From Spirochaeta sp. LUC14_002_19_P3 (GTDB taxonomy: Bacteria > Spirochaetota > Spirochaetia > DSM-2461): a DNA stretch of 34,023 nt. The notes below the pieces were generated by a model. The model did no database searches and was not told the origin of the DNA. It saw only the letters and a list, made by a program, of their open reading frames with translations. The stretch covers positions 1 through 34,023 of the forward strand of contig MUIB01000086.1 in NCBI GenBank assembly GCA_002084135.1. The letters run 5' to 3'. The position numbers were made by a program, and so were the translations under genes. Below are positions 1-8,938 of the stretch, piece by piece (positions within the stretch are counted from its first letter, which is position 1; each line of letters opens with the position of its first letter).

Positions 1-2
1 AA

Positions 3-83
3 TTATCGGCCAAACAGGAGATAAAACGCCATGTTATCGCAGATATGTATTCAAAAGAGATTAAGCAGCTATTTGAGAGGTAG
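3..83 (+). CDS. C-terminal end of an upstream CDS (truncated by window start)
   Basis: Frame 3 is open from the window edge to TAG at 81-83 (…LSAKQEIKRHVIADMYSKEIKQLFER*), directly before the ATG at 87. Confidence 0.5.
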   Translation, partial: LSAKQEIKRHVIADMYSKEIKQLFER

Positions 84-86
84 CTT

Positions 87-2141
87 ATGAAACTAACCTT
101 GGGACTTTTGGTTTTCGGCGTCCTTGTATTTTCAATCCAGGCTAAGACCATAATACTGGATGAGAATATCGACCATTATAAAATGGACTCTTCCATTGAA
201 ATATTTGAAGACAGGGATAAGGTTTTTGATGCACCGGATGCCCGGCTGTTCAACGCTCCTTTTGTAAAGCACGATGGTTCCCTGCTGAGTTTTGGCTTTA
301 CCAAATCGGCATATTGGGTAAGATTTTCCCTGTATAATCCATCTCAGACACAGCAAAACCGTTTGCTGGAAATAGCCTATCCACCCCTGGACAGCGTAAA
401 ACTGTATGTCTTCGATAAGGACGGCGGAATAGTCAAAACGGTTGTTACAGGCGATTCACTGCCCTACAATTCACGGGAAATGCATTCTCCCGGTTATATT
501 TTCAGTCTTAGTCTGCCGCCGGAAACAGGGGAGGACGTTTACTTGCGCTTTGAAACATCCGGTTCAATGAAATTCCCTGTTTCAATTTGGAGCGCTGAAG
601 CATTTGCACAGACAAAGAACAAAAAATCCTCTGCGCACGGCTTTTATTACGGCCTTATGACGGTAATGTTTTTCTACACGCTTCTGCTCTATTTTTCACT
701 CAGAAACATGCAGCTGTTTTACTATGCGCTCTATATTATTAGTCTTCTTTTCTATCAGATGACTCTCGACGGTTCCGCCTATCAGATTTTATGGCCGAAT
801 TGGCCGTACTGGGCCAATGTTAGCCTGCCGGTGTTTATGGGGCTGGGGGTAATATCAACGATTTCCGTTTCGCAGCAATTCCTGAAAACGAAGAATAATG
901 TTCCCAAAATTCATACCGCATTGAATGTCATACGCATTCTGGGCGCTGTTGTAATGATATATTCGCTGATGGGGCAATACGTAATCGCAACAGTCAGCGC
1001 CATGCTGCTCGCCGCGCTTACGGCCCTGAGCATCGTTGTAATCAGCATAATGAGTTACAAACGTGGACAGAAACAGGCTTTGAATTACATGATAGCCTGG
1101 TATTTCTTTTTTGCCGGGGCCATTGTTTCCACCTTGCAGATATCAGGATTCATTCCGGTAAATTTTTTCACTGAAAATTGCCTTCTTATCGGCTCGGCCA
1201 TTACTGTTATGCTGCTGCCCCACTACATTTCCAATCAAATTCATCATCTGGAAAAAGAGAACGAAGCTCAAGACCAGATACTGGAAACCCAGCGCAAACT
1301 CACCGGTGCCTACCAGCGCTTTGTTCCAGAAGAAATACTGGCCATACTGAATAAACCTTCCATACTCAATGTAAACTTGGGCGACCAAGTAGAACGAAAT
1401 ATGACCATCCTCTTTTCCGATATAAATTCCTTCACCAATATATCCGAAAGCATGACCCCGGAGGAAAATTTTAATTTTCTCAATACCTATCTGGAAAAAA
1501 TGTGCCCCATGATTCGAAGCTACGGCGGTTTTATAGACAAATACATCGGCGATGCAATTATGGCCATATTCAGCGAATCCGTTGACGATTGTGTACAGGC
1601 TGCTATTACAATGAAAAAAATTCTGCTTGATTACAATAAAAATCATATAAACAGCAGTAGCTTGCCTATTGAAGTTGGAATTGGAATTAATACCGGAAGC
1701 CTTATGTTTGGAATAATAGGGGAAACTCATCGTATGGAAGGCACGGTAATCAGCGATGTGGTAAACATGGCTTCCCGCTTGGTAAGGATTGCCAAAACTC
1801 TTAAGACATCCATTCTTATCAGTGATAATACCTATATGGAGCTTGAAAACCCCTCCGCCATCTCAACACGGTTTATTGGCAGGTTTAAAGTAAAAGGCAA
1901 ATCAAAAGCTGTGAAAATTCACGAAGTATTCGATCCCGATCCTGAAGAATTAAAAAATCAGAAAATTGAAAACCTGGAAATATTTGAAAAATCTGTATCT
2001 TATTATATGAAAAAGAAATACAAACAGGCAATTCAAGGTTTTCAGCAATGTTTGAAAACCGCACCAAACGATTCAGTAAGCGCAATATATCTGGAGAATT
2101 GCCTGAAAGGCATCTCTGACAGCAGTGGACGTGGTGTGTAG
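87..2141 (+). CDS. 7TM-DISM sensor domain protein with class III adenylate/guanylate cyclase catalytic domain
   Basis: Signal peptide, 7TMR-DISMED2-like N-terminus (SAYWVRFSLYNPS…), multiple TM helices, cyclase motifs SDINSFT, FIDKYIGDAIMAIF and VVNMASRL; short TPR-like tail. Confidence 0.9.
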   Translation: MKLTLGLLVFGVLVFSIQAKTIILDENIDHYKMDSSIEIFEDRDKVFDAPDARLFNAPFVKHDGSLLSFGFTKSAYWVRFSLYNPSQTQQNRLLEIAYPPLDSVKLYVFDKDGGIVKTVVTGDSLPYNSREMHSPGYIFSLSLPPETGEDVYLRFETSGSMKFPVSIWSAEAFAQTKNKKSSAHGFYYGLMTVMFFYTLLLYFSLRNMQLFYYALYIISLLFYQMTLDGSAYQILWPNWPYWANVSLPVFMGLGVISTISVSQQFLKTKNNVPKIHTALNVIRILGAVVMIYSLMGQYVIATVSAMLLAALTALSIVVISIMSYKRGQKQALNYMIAWYFFFAGAIVSTLQISGFIPVNFFTENCLLIGSAITVMLLPHYISNQIHHLEKENEAQDQILETQRKLTGAYQRFVPEEILAILNKPSILNVNLGDQVERNMTILFSDINSFTNISESMTPEENFNFLNTYLEKMCPMIRSYGGFIDKYIGDAIMAIFSESVDDCVQAAITMKKILLDYNKNHINSSSLPIEVGIGINTGSLMFGIIGETHRMEGTVISDVVNMASRLVRIAKTLKTSILISDNTYMELENPSAISTRFIGRFKVKGKSKAVKIHEVFDPDPEELKNQKIENLEIFEKSVSYYMKKKYKQAIQGFQQCLKTAPNDSVSAIYLENCLKGISDSSGRGV

Positions 2142-2263
2142 AAAAATATGCGCCACCGAAAATTTTTACTCCCGTTTTTCATAATATTCATGACACATTC
2201 GAAATTTTATCCCGTAAAGATAACAAGCTTGTCAATAAGCAAGGGCGGTTGGTTCTATTGTAA

Positions 2264-2407
2264 GGGCACCTCTAAAAACCCATTTAGTTCTTGACTCGAA
2301 CTTTTCAGCCGCTCTTAAGTTGTCAAAATGCTCACGTAGCTTAAGCTTTTGCCGCCCGACAAAAAATTTCTCCGTCAATTTCCTAAAGCGGTTTTTTAGA
2401 GGTACCC
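2264..2407. repeat. MITE-like repeat copy A (144 bp, imperfect terminal inverted repeats)
   Basis: Left end GGGCACCTCTAAAAACC, right end GGTTTTTTAGAGGTACCC (near reverse complement). Body closely matches 11076-11231. Confidence 0.85.
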
Positions 2408-2437
2408 AAAAAATATTGAGTTATTCAGAGCCTTTTC

Positions 2438-2466
2438 TTGTTAAGAAGACAATTTTAGTGTATGGT
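2438..2466 (+). promoter_or_regulatory. Putative sigma70-type promoter for the ABC transporter operon
   Basis: TTGTTA - 17 nt - TATGGT, upstream of RBS-like AAAGGA and the TTG at 2509. Confidence 0.4.
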
Positions 2467-2508
2467 CTTTTGAAAATGATACAGTCAAGAGCGAGAAAAG
2501 GATCAATT

Positions 2509-3483
2509 TTGCTGAAAAACCTTTTTAGAATGCAATTATTACTGTTGCTTGCCGTGAAAGCCTTTGCCGGGGGAGGCTCTGAAAAGCCCACGGACTCACG
2601 GCAAATTACGATAGGGGTACTCAAGGGGCCCTCCGGGTTTGGCATAATACGGCTCATTGAAGAAACAAAGGAACTTCCCCGGAATACAGCGGTTCACTAT
2701 CTCATTTTACCGTCTCCTGAAGAAATGGTGGCGCGGCTTGGTTCTGGAGAGTTGCAGGCAGGTCTTTTGCCGCTGAACATGGCCGCCAAACTGTACACCC
2801 GTGGCGGCGGCTTTCCCATGGCGGCCCTTACCGGACGGGGAGCCCTGTACATTCTTTCCCGGGAACCCACCCTGAAGGACTGGATGGATTTGCCGGGACA
2901 TACAGTGTACGCCATAGGCAAAGGCGCCACCCCCGATTATCTTTTCCGTTATTATTTGGCCAATAAGGGCATCGATCCGGCGGCTCTTACCGTGGATTTT
3001 TCTATTCCAGCTGTTCAGTTAGCCCAGATGGCCACCGCAGGCAAGGTTGATACCATACTCATTTCCCAACCCTTTGCCGCGCTGATACAGCTCAAGGCCC
3101 CGGACATGCAGCCGCGCCTGGACTTTCAGCAGGCCTGGATGGATGTTCAGGCGGCCGATAAACCCTATCCCATTACAGCCTTTGTCGTAAGTCCCGCCCT
3201 TGCCCATGAGCGTCCCGAGGCTTATGCCCAGCTTCTGAAGGCTTACCGCGATTCCATCGCCTGGGTGTTGGCCAAGCCCGCTCAGGCCGCTGTGCTCATC
3301 GAAAAACACGGTATTCTGGCGGCTCCCGCCGCGCAGGCCGCCATTCCTTACTGCGGACTGGATTTCATTCCCGCCCCGGCGGCCAAAACGGAAACGGAAG
3401 CCTATCTGAAAGTACTGCTGGAGTTCGATCCGGTTTCGATTGGCGGCACCCTTCCTGATGAAAACTTTTATCTTGCGCCCTGA
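2509..3483 (+). CDS. ABC transporter substrate-binding protein (NitT/TauT/SsuA-like)
   Basis: Signal peptide then GGGSEKPTDSRQITIGVLKGPSGFG…; SBP fold motifs; followed by permease and ATPase. ORF track opens at 2320 inside the repeat; TTG at 2509 with AAAGGA is a better start. Confidence 0.8.
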   Translation: MLKNLFRMQLLLLLAVKAFAGGGSEKPTDSRQITIGVLKGPSGFGIIRLIEETKELPRNTAVHYLILPSPEEMVARLGSGELQAGLLPLNMAAKLYTRGGGFPMAALTGRGALYILSREPTLKDWMDLPGHTVYAIGKGATPDYLFRYYLANKGIDPAALTVDFSIPAVQLAQMATAGKVDTILISQPFAALIQLKAPDMQPRLDFQQAWMDVQAADKPYPITAFVVSPALAHERPEAYAQLLKAYRDSIAWVLAKPAQAAVLIEKHGILAAPAAQAAIPYCGLDFIPAPAAKTETEAYLKVLLEFDPVSIGGTLPDENFYLAP

Positions 3484-4261
3484 GGTGCCGCGGGGCCGCC
3501 TTCTCCGCAAACACATCATACCGATTCTGCAATCTCTCTCAGGCGTAATAATGCTGCTCCTGCTGTGGAAACTCATCGCTCTGGCAGCAGGTTCCGGCTT
3601 TTTGATGCCCCCGCCCGAATCGGCTGCCTATCGGTTGCTCCAGCTTCTTCCGCAAAAGGATTTCTGGGCTGCACTGGGCGCAACAGCCCTGCGTGCGCTT
3701 TACGGCTTTGGAATCAGCTTCATCCTGGCACTGGCCCTTGGAGCCACCGCCGGGCTCAGCCCATTTTGCAGGCGTTTTATCTCCCCCCTGCTCACAGCAC
3801 TGCGAACCGTACCCGTTTTGTCGGTGATTCTTCTGGCCATGCTGTGGTTCAAAACCAATACAGTACCGATTTTTGCCAGTTTCTTGATGATCTTCCCCCT
3901 GGTGTCGGCCAATGTCCTGCAAGGGGTGGAGCAGGTGGATGAACGGCTTGTGTCCATGGGAAGACTCTACCGGCTGGATGCCCGGCAGCGCTTCGCACAT
4001 ATTATTCTGCCCTCCCTGCTGCCCTTTCTTCTGGCCGCAGCCAATGCCGGTATTGGAATGGCCTGGAAGGTAAGCATCGCCGCGGAAATTCTGTGCCAGC
4101 CCCGTCATGCTATCGGCACCGGCATCCGCTACGCCCAGCTGAACCTGGAAATAGCCGAAATGATGGCCTGGACAGCCGCGGCCATCCTGCTCAGTGCGCT
4201 AACCGAAACACTCTTCAACCGGCTGAAACGCCTTTTCCCCTGGCAGCCGCAGCCCTTATGA
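3461..4261 (+). CDS. ABC transporter permease (SsuC/TauC-like, BPD_transp_1)
   Basis: Six hydrophobic segments; permease signature region (MAWKVSIAAEILCQPRHAIGTGIRYAQ). Overlaps the end of the SBP gene. Track ORF starts at 3440; ATG at 3461 also possible. Confidence 0.85.
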   Translation, partial: KTFILRPEVPRGRLLRKHIIPILQSLSGVIMLLLLWKLIALAAGSGFLMPPPESAAYRLLQLLPQKDFWAALGATALRALYGFGISFILALALGATAGLSPFCRRFISPLLTALRTVPVLSVILLAMLWFKTNTVPIFASFLMIFPLVSANVLQGVEQVDERLVSMGRLYRLDARQRFAHIILPSLLPFLLAAANAGIGMAWKVSIAAEILCQPRHAIGTGIRYAQLNLEIAEMMAWTAAAILLSALTETLFNRLKRLFPWQPQPL

Positions 4262-5019
4262 TTGCCCTGAAGAAAATCAGCTACAACCACGGTGCCCTGC
4301 CCGTGCTGGACGGGCTATCTTTTTCCATGCCGGAAAACAGCATAACCTGCATCATGGGTCCGTCTGGCTGCGGCAAAACCACCCTGCTCCGCCTTATCTC
4401 CGGAAGCCTTCCCCTGCGGGAAGGAAGCATTGAGGGCCTGCCAGAGGAAACACCCGCCTGTATGTTTCAGGATTCCCGGCTGCTTCCCTGGAAAACCCTA
4501 AGGGGCAACATCGATCTGATTCTTCAGAAAATTCATACTCTGCAAAAGCGCTCCCAAATAATAGCGGAACTGCTTCAAATGGTAGAATTGGAGGAGTTCG
4601 CGCACTACTATCCGCAGCAGCTGAGCGGCGGCATGTGCCAGAGGGGAGCGCTGGCCCGTGCATTTGCCCTGCCTTCCCGGCTTTTGCTGATGGATGAACC
4701 CTTTCAGGCCCTGGATATGGGCTTAAAGTTAGACCTTTTCAAGGTTTTTCGCCGTCTTTGGGAGCAATATCGCCGTACCGCCCTGCTGGTAACCCACAGC
4801 ATTCAGGAAGCCGTGCTGCTGGGGGATGAAATTCTGGTGCTAAGCGCAAGACCGGGACGGCTGCTGGCCCGCTTTGAGAACCCCCTGCCGCGGGAAGAAC
4901 GGCGTCCTTACGAATCCCAATTGCCGGAACTGGAACGGGAACTGCGTTTAACTTTAGTAAATGCCTGGCATGAAGGGCGAAAAAAGAAGGATGTGAGGGA
5001 AAAAGACAGGGGCTGTTAG
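4258..5019 (+). CDS. ABC transporter ATP-binding protein (SsuB/TauB-like)
   Basis: Walker A GPSGCGKTT, signature LSGGMCQRGALARAFA, Walker B LLLMDEP; ATG overlaps permease stop (ATGA). Confidence 0.92.
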   Translation: MIALKKISYNHGALPVLDGLSFSMPENSITCIMGPSGCGKTTLLRLISGSLPLREGSIEGLPEETPACMFQDSRLLPWKTLRGNIDLILQKIHTLQKRSQIIAELLQMVELEEFAHYYPQQLSGGMCQRGALARAFALPSRLLLMDEPFQALDMGLKLDLFKVFRRLWEQYRRTALLVTHSIQEAVLLGDEILVLSARPGRLLARFENPLPREERRPYESQLPELERELRLTLVNAWHEGRKKKDVREKDRGC

Positions 5020-5098
5020 GGCTCATCTGGGGCGGTTTCGGGGGGTGGGGAGGTGTCGGGTATTGAATTAAATCAAAGTAAGGTTCATCATCTTTTCC

Positions 5099-5836
5099 AT
5101 GAGCCGCAATATCAAGGCACCCGCTCTGGTGTTAAAAATGAACCCTGTTGGGGAAAATCATCGTGGACTGGCCATGCTAACCGCTGGCGAGGGACTGCTG
5201 CGGCCCATAGCCTACGGTGCCCAAAGTCGGCGCAGTGCGCTGCGAGCCTCCGCGGTGCCCTTCAACACCGGCATTGCGGATATGCACTATGATAGTGCCA
5301 AAGATCGATGGCGGCTTACGGCATTCGATGCACTCGATACCCACGATGGCCTTCGGGAAAATTTAGACCGCTTCTACATTGCTGCCGCCTGGGCGGAAGT
5401 GCTGCTGAACAGTCATGGAAGCGGCGAGGATTCACACAAACTGTACGGCTTGGCCGCAAAGGGCTTAACACTGCTCTCCACGGCAAACGAAGAGGCCGCA
5501 CAACGCTTGAAGACGGGATTCTTCTGGCATTTTTTAGCAATTGAAGGAGTAAAACCGGACATAAGCCGATGCGGTCGATGCACCACCACTCTCGGCGGCC
5601 GGGAAAGTGCCCGATTCTGGCCTAACGGTCTATTGCTGTGCCCTCAATGCTCTGAAAAGCGCGGCATGGAAATTTCGGACGGAGCCCGCGCCTGGCTGGA
5701 GCGCATCGCGGAAAATCTTGACGATGCTGTAAAAATCGGCCTGCATTCCGGCAGTATCAAGGCGGCGGAACGCTGGGTAATGGCAATAATTCAATCCCTG
5801 CTGGAAAAACCCCTGAAAACCCTTCCATTGGTATAG
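5099..5836 (+). CDS. recO: DNA repair protein RecO
   Basis: RecO-like OB-fold N-terminus and Zn-binding CGRC…CPQC segment; length 245 aa. Confidence 0.82.
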   Translation: MSRNIKAPALVLKMNPVGENHRGLAMLTAGEGLLRPIAYGAQSRRSALRASAVPFNTGIADMHYDSAKDRWRLTAFDALDTHDGLRENLDRFYIAAAWAEVLLNSHGSGEDSHKLYGLAAKGLTLLSTANEEAAQRLKTGFFWHFLAIEGVKPDISRCGRCTTTLGGRESARFWPNGLLLCPQCSEKRGMEISDGARAWLERIAENLDDAVKIGLHSGSIKAAERWVMAIIQSLLEKPLKTLPLV

Positions 5837-5914
5837 AGCCAGAACCTAATCCAAAGAATGGGGAACTAATTTACCATGCTCCCGTTAATAACATTTGAGT
5901 CTATTCGTATTGAA

Positions 5915-5943
5915 TTGCCAAGAACAATTTAATCTGATATAGA
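5915..5943 (+). promoter_or_regulatory. Putative promoter of the MMPL operon
   Basis: TTGCCA - 17 nt - TATAGA, 25 nt before the GTG start at 5969. Confidence 0.45.
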
Positions 5944-5968
5944 GTAGCTCTGCGGAAAGGATTATCTA

Positions 5969-8161
5969 GTGAAAAAGTTTATATTCCCGCTCGCCGCTGC
6001 GGTTATGATGGCGGTTTTTTACTTATGGTCGCCCTTTAATGCGGCGGGAGACAAAAATGAAGCGCTTATGGAAAGCGGAGGGAAGCTGCTTATCCCTCAG
6101 CGGAATGTTGCCATTGCGGCTGTAAGTTTGAAGGATGCGAACCTGGAGTTTACCAGGGCACGGGACATTGTTGGGCTACGTGCGCTTCAGGAGGCATTTA
6201 TTGCCCTGCCGGGGGTGTCGAAAGTGGAATCCATCCTCAGCGTTTCACGGGTTATTCTGGAGGGCGATGATATTATCATCTCCAGGGCCATTCCTCCCGA
6301 GGACGAGGATGTAACAGATGAGTACCTGGCAGAGCTCTCCGGTGAAATGGCATCTTTCCCGGAACTCGCTCCCTACATTAGCGCGGAACAGGATACGCTC
6401 CTGTTTTATGTTTACTATGCCAATTCAATATCCCCGCTGGAAATATACCGGGGGCTGAAGGCCTTGCAGGCCGAATGGCCTCTTCCCTTCGATTTTACCG
6501 GACGCGCTCCGATTATTGCCGCCGCGGAGTCGCTGCTTACCAAGGATGTGAGTCTGTTTTTTCCCATTCTCGGGATAATGGTTATTGTTATTCTATCGCT
6601 GTTTCGCAGCCTTATGGCGGTATTCATGTCGCTGGGGCTTATGAGTATTGCTATGGCGGCCTCCTGGCTTTTTGTTGGATTTTTAGGCATAGCAAACAGC
6701 CCGCTGCTTCTGCTCATACCCGTTTTTTCTCTGGGACTTTTGAGCGATTATCTCATCCATTATTTCTATCACAGACTGTATTCACCGCTAACGGCGCCAG
6801 AGGTCAGCTTGAAAAAACTGCTGATGTTTCCCTTGAGCTTAACGGCACTTTCCACCCTGATAGGCTTTCTTTCTCTGAGCCTCATAAACGGCTCGGGGCA
6901 TTTGCAGCTTGGTATACTCACGGCTTTTAGCGTGGCACTCACCTGGCTGGGTGTTTTTTATTGGTGCGATCTTGCGCCCTGCCGGAAATCTGCGAAGCCG
7001 CTTATGGTGCATTTTCAACGCTTTCAGGGGCGCTTGTTTGCCCGAATTACGAAGTACCGTTATCTGTATTTTGCGGCCATTGCCGCTGCGCTTGTCTGGG
7101 GCATTCTTTCCCTGTCGAAAATTACCATAGAACCGTATCCCATCGGCCAACTGCCGCCCGCCACTACGATTAAAAAAGCCGATGCAATTATTAACGATAA
7201 ATTCTTTGGATCGGTGCCTTTTTTTATTGAGATAGATACCGGGGAGGCAAACGGAATGCTGAAAAAGAGCGCAATGCTGGAGTTGGATAGAATTCACCGT
7301 GCTGTTGATAAGGCCGAAACCGGATTTTCCTATTCCGTTTTAACGGTATTAAAGCAGATGCACTATTATTTTACCGAAGAGCGGGATACCTTTTTAAGCA
7401 CGGCCCAATACGATGATTTTTACGATGCCCTTATTGAGCAGTATCTGCTCTATTTTTCCTCTGGCGTGGAACCGGCGGAATATGAATCCATGGCGGACAG
7501 CTCCTATCGGGTCTTTTCCATTAAGGGGCTCATTTACTATCGCGACTACAATGATTTGGACAGTTTTATCGGCCTGCTCCACTCTCTGGAAGCCGAATTT
7601 CCGGAAAACTGGAGCATGGAAATTCACGGCATGGCCCGGCAGCTCGAAACCGAACACAACAATCTCCGCGGCAACTGGATACTCTCCTTCACGGGGGGAA
7701 GTCTTCTTATTTTTATTATGGTGCTCATCTTCTACCGGAGTCTCTCTTTAGCCGCGCTGAGTTTGATACCTGGATTTGTCAGCATGATTATTTCCTTTGG
7801 GTTCATTCATCTGGCGGGGATAAGCATCGATGTGTTTTCCATTATCTTTGTATCCATTATTACTGGCTTGGTAATTGATTACAGCATTCATACCCTGGCC
7901 GCGCTGAATCATCTGGGGGATATTCAATCTCTGGAAGGCGCTTTCAGCGAAATAATCGGATTCAGCGGCATTCCGATATTCCTGAGCTTCCTCACTTCGC
8001 TGCTGTCCTTTTCGGTGCTGTTTCTTTCATCTTTCAGGGGAGCGCGGAGTTTGGGCTTTCTGCTGTTTGTCTCACTTGTCCTTTCCTTCTTTTTCAGTTT
8101 ATACTTGATTCCATTGATAATATTGCCAATAAAACTCAACAGGAGGAAGACCAATGGCTAA
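5969..8161 (+). CDS. MMPL/RND-family transporter (putative lipid exporter)
   Basis: 730 aa with duplicated architecture: periplasmic domain plus TM cluster, twice; motifs SLGLLSDYLIHYFYHR and SIITGLVIDYSIHTL. Confidence 0.88.
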   Translation: MKKFIFPLAAAVMMAVFYLWSPFNAAGDKNEALMESGGKLLIPQRNVAIAAVSLKDANLEFTRARDIVGLRALQEAFIALPGVSKVESILSVSRVILEGDDIIISRAIPPEDEDVTDEYLAELSGEMASFPELAPYISAEQDTLLFYVYYANSISPLEIYRGLKALQAEWPLPFDFTGRAPIIAAAESLLTKDVSLFFPILGIMVIVILSLFRSLMAVFMSLGLMSIAMAASWLFVGFLGIANSPLLLLIPVFSLGLLSDYLIHYFYHRLYSPLTAPEVSLKKLLMFPLSLTALSTLIGFLSLSLINGSGHLQLGILTAFSVALTWLGVFYWCDLAPCRKSAKPLMVHFQRFQGRLFARITKYRYLYFAAIAAALVWGILSLSKITIEPYPIGQLPPATTIKKADAIINDKFFGSVPFFIEIDTGEANGMLKKSAMLELDRIHRAVDKAETGFSYSVLTVLKQMHYYFTEERDTFLSTAQYDDFYDALIEQYLLYFSSGVEPAEYESMADSSYRVFSIKGLIYYRDYNDLDSFIGLLHSLEAEFPENWSMEIHGMARQLETEHNNLRGNWILSFTGGSLLIFIMVLIFYRSLSLAALSLIPGFVSMIISFGFIHLAGISIDVFSIIFVSIITGLVIDYSIHTLAALNHLGDIQSLEGAFSEIIGFSGIPIFLSFLTSLLSFSVLFLSSFRGARSLGFLLFVSLVLSFFFSLYLIPLIILPIKLNRRKTNG

Positions 8162-8936
8162 ATTTTATAAGTTCATGCTGGTTCTGCTATGTTCGGCCCT
8201 GCCGTTGCAGGCCATTACAGTTCAGGAAATTCTCGACGGGTTCGCGGAAAGGCTGTCCATTCCGGTGCTGGCGGGAACATTCAAGGTAAAGCTCATCGCC
8301 AAAAATGGAGATGAGAGGGAAATTGTGGCGAGGGCCTATCAGAAGATTGTTAGCGAAGATCAGAATAACCGGCTGTTTGTTTTCGACTTTCCGCCAACCG
8401 TGCGGGGCACCTCCCTGCTGCTGCATTCCTACTACGACGGCAGATCCAACAACATGTGGATATACCTTCCCGCCGTGCGCCGGGTAAAGCGCATCGCGCT
8501 GGAAAGCTCCGGCGGGGGCTACTTCATGGGGAGCGACTTTACCTACCGCGATCTCATTAACATCGACTTTACGAAGATGAACTATGAGCTAACCGAGGAG
8601 AAAACCATAGACGGCATAGACTATTATGTTGTTAAAGCCTGGGGTAAAACTCCTGAAATACAGCAGGATAATGGCTATTCCTATCTGTTAAGCTATTACC
8701 GCAAAGACAATTTTTTCCTTATGAGACGAGACTATTTCGATTTCGATGAAAAGCTGCTCAAAGTGTATCAGGTGGAAGATTTCATTGTTCTCGGCACCTC
8801 CATCTACCCAACCAACATTTCCATGTCCAATGTGCAGAACGGCCATAGATCGCTACTGGAAGTAACCGATGTAAGCACCGATGACATACCCGACCGCTAT
8901 TTCACCACCCGCTATCTCAAAGACAATCAGAGGTAA
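8154..8936 (+). CDS. LolA-like outer membrane lipoprotein-sorting family protein
   Basis: Signal peptide; VRRVKRIALESSGGGYFMGSDFTYRDL typical of the LolA_like family; overlaps the MMPL stop by 8 nt; AGGAGG RBS. Confidence 0.85.
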   Translation: MAKFYKFMLVLLCSALPLQAITVQEILDGFAERLSIPVLAGTFKVKLIAKNGDEREIVARAYQKIVSEDQNNRLFVFDFPPTVRGTSLLLHSYYDGRSNNMWIYLPAVRRVKRIALESSGGGYFMGSDFTYRDLINIDFTKMNYELTEEKTIDGIDYYVVKAWGKTPEIQQDNGYSYLLSYYRKDNFFLMRRDYFDFDEKLLKVYQVEDFIVLGTSIYPTNISMSNVQNGHRSLLEVTDVSTDDIPDRYFTTRYLKDNQR

Positions 8937-8938
8937 GC

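Noticed and set aside
3539-4108. 189-aa minus-strand ORF opposite the ABC permease
   Set aside because: Antisense to a clear permease; Gln/Gly/Cys-rich composition without any recognisable motif.
5053-5292. 79-aa plus ORF overlapping the recO start
   Set aside because: Different frame from recO and no recognisable motif; recO reading is convincing.
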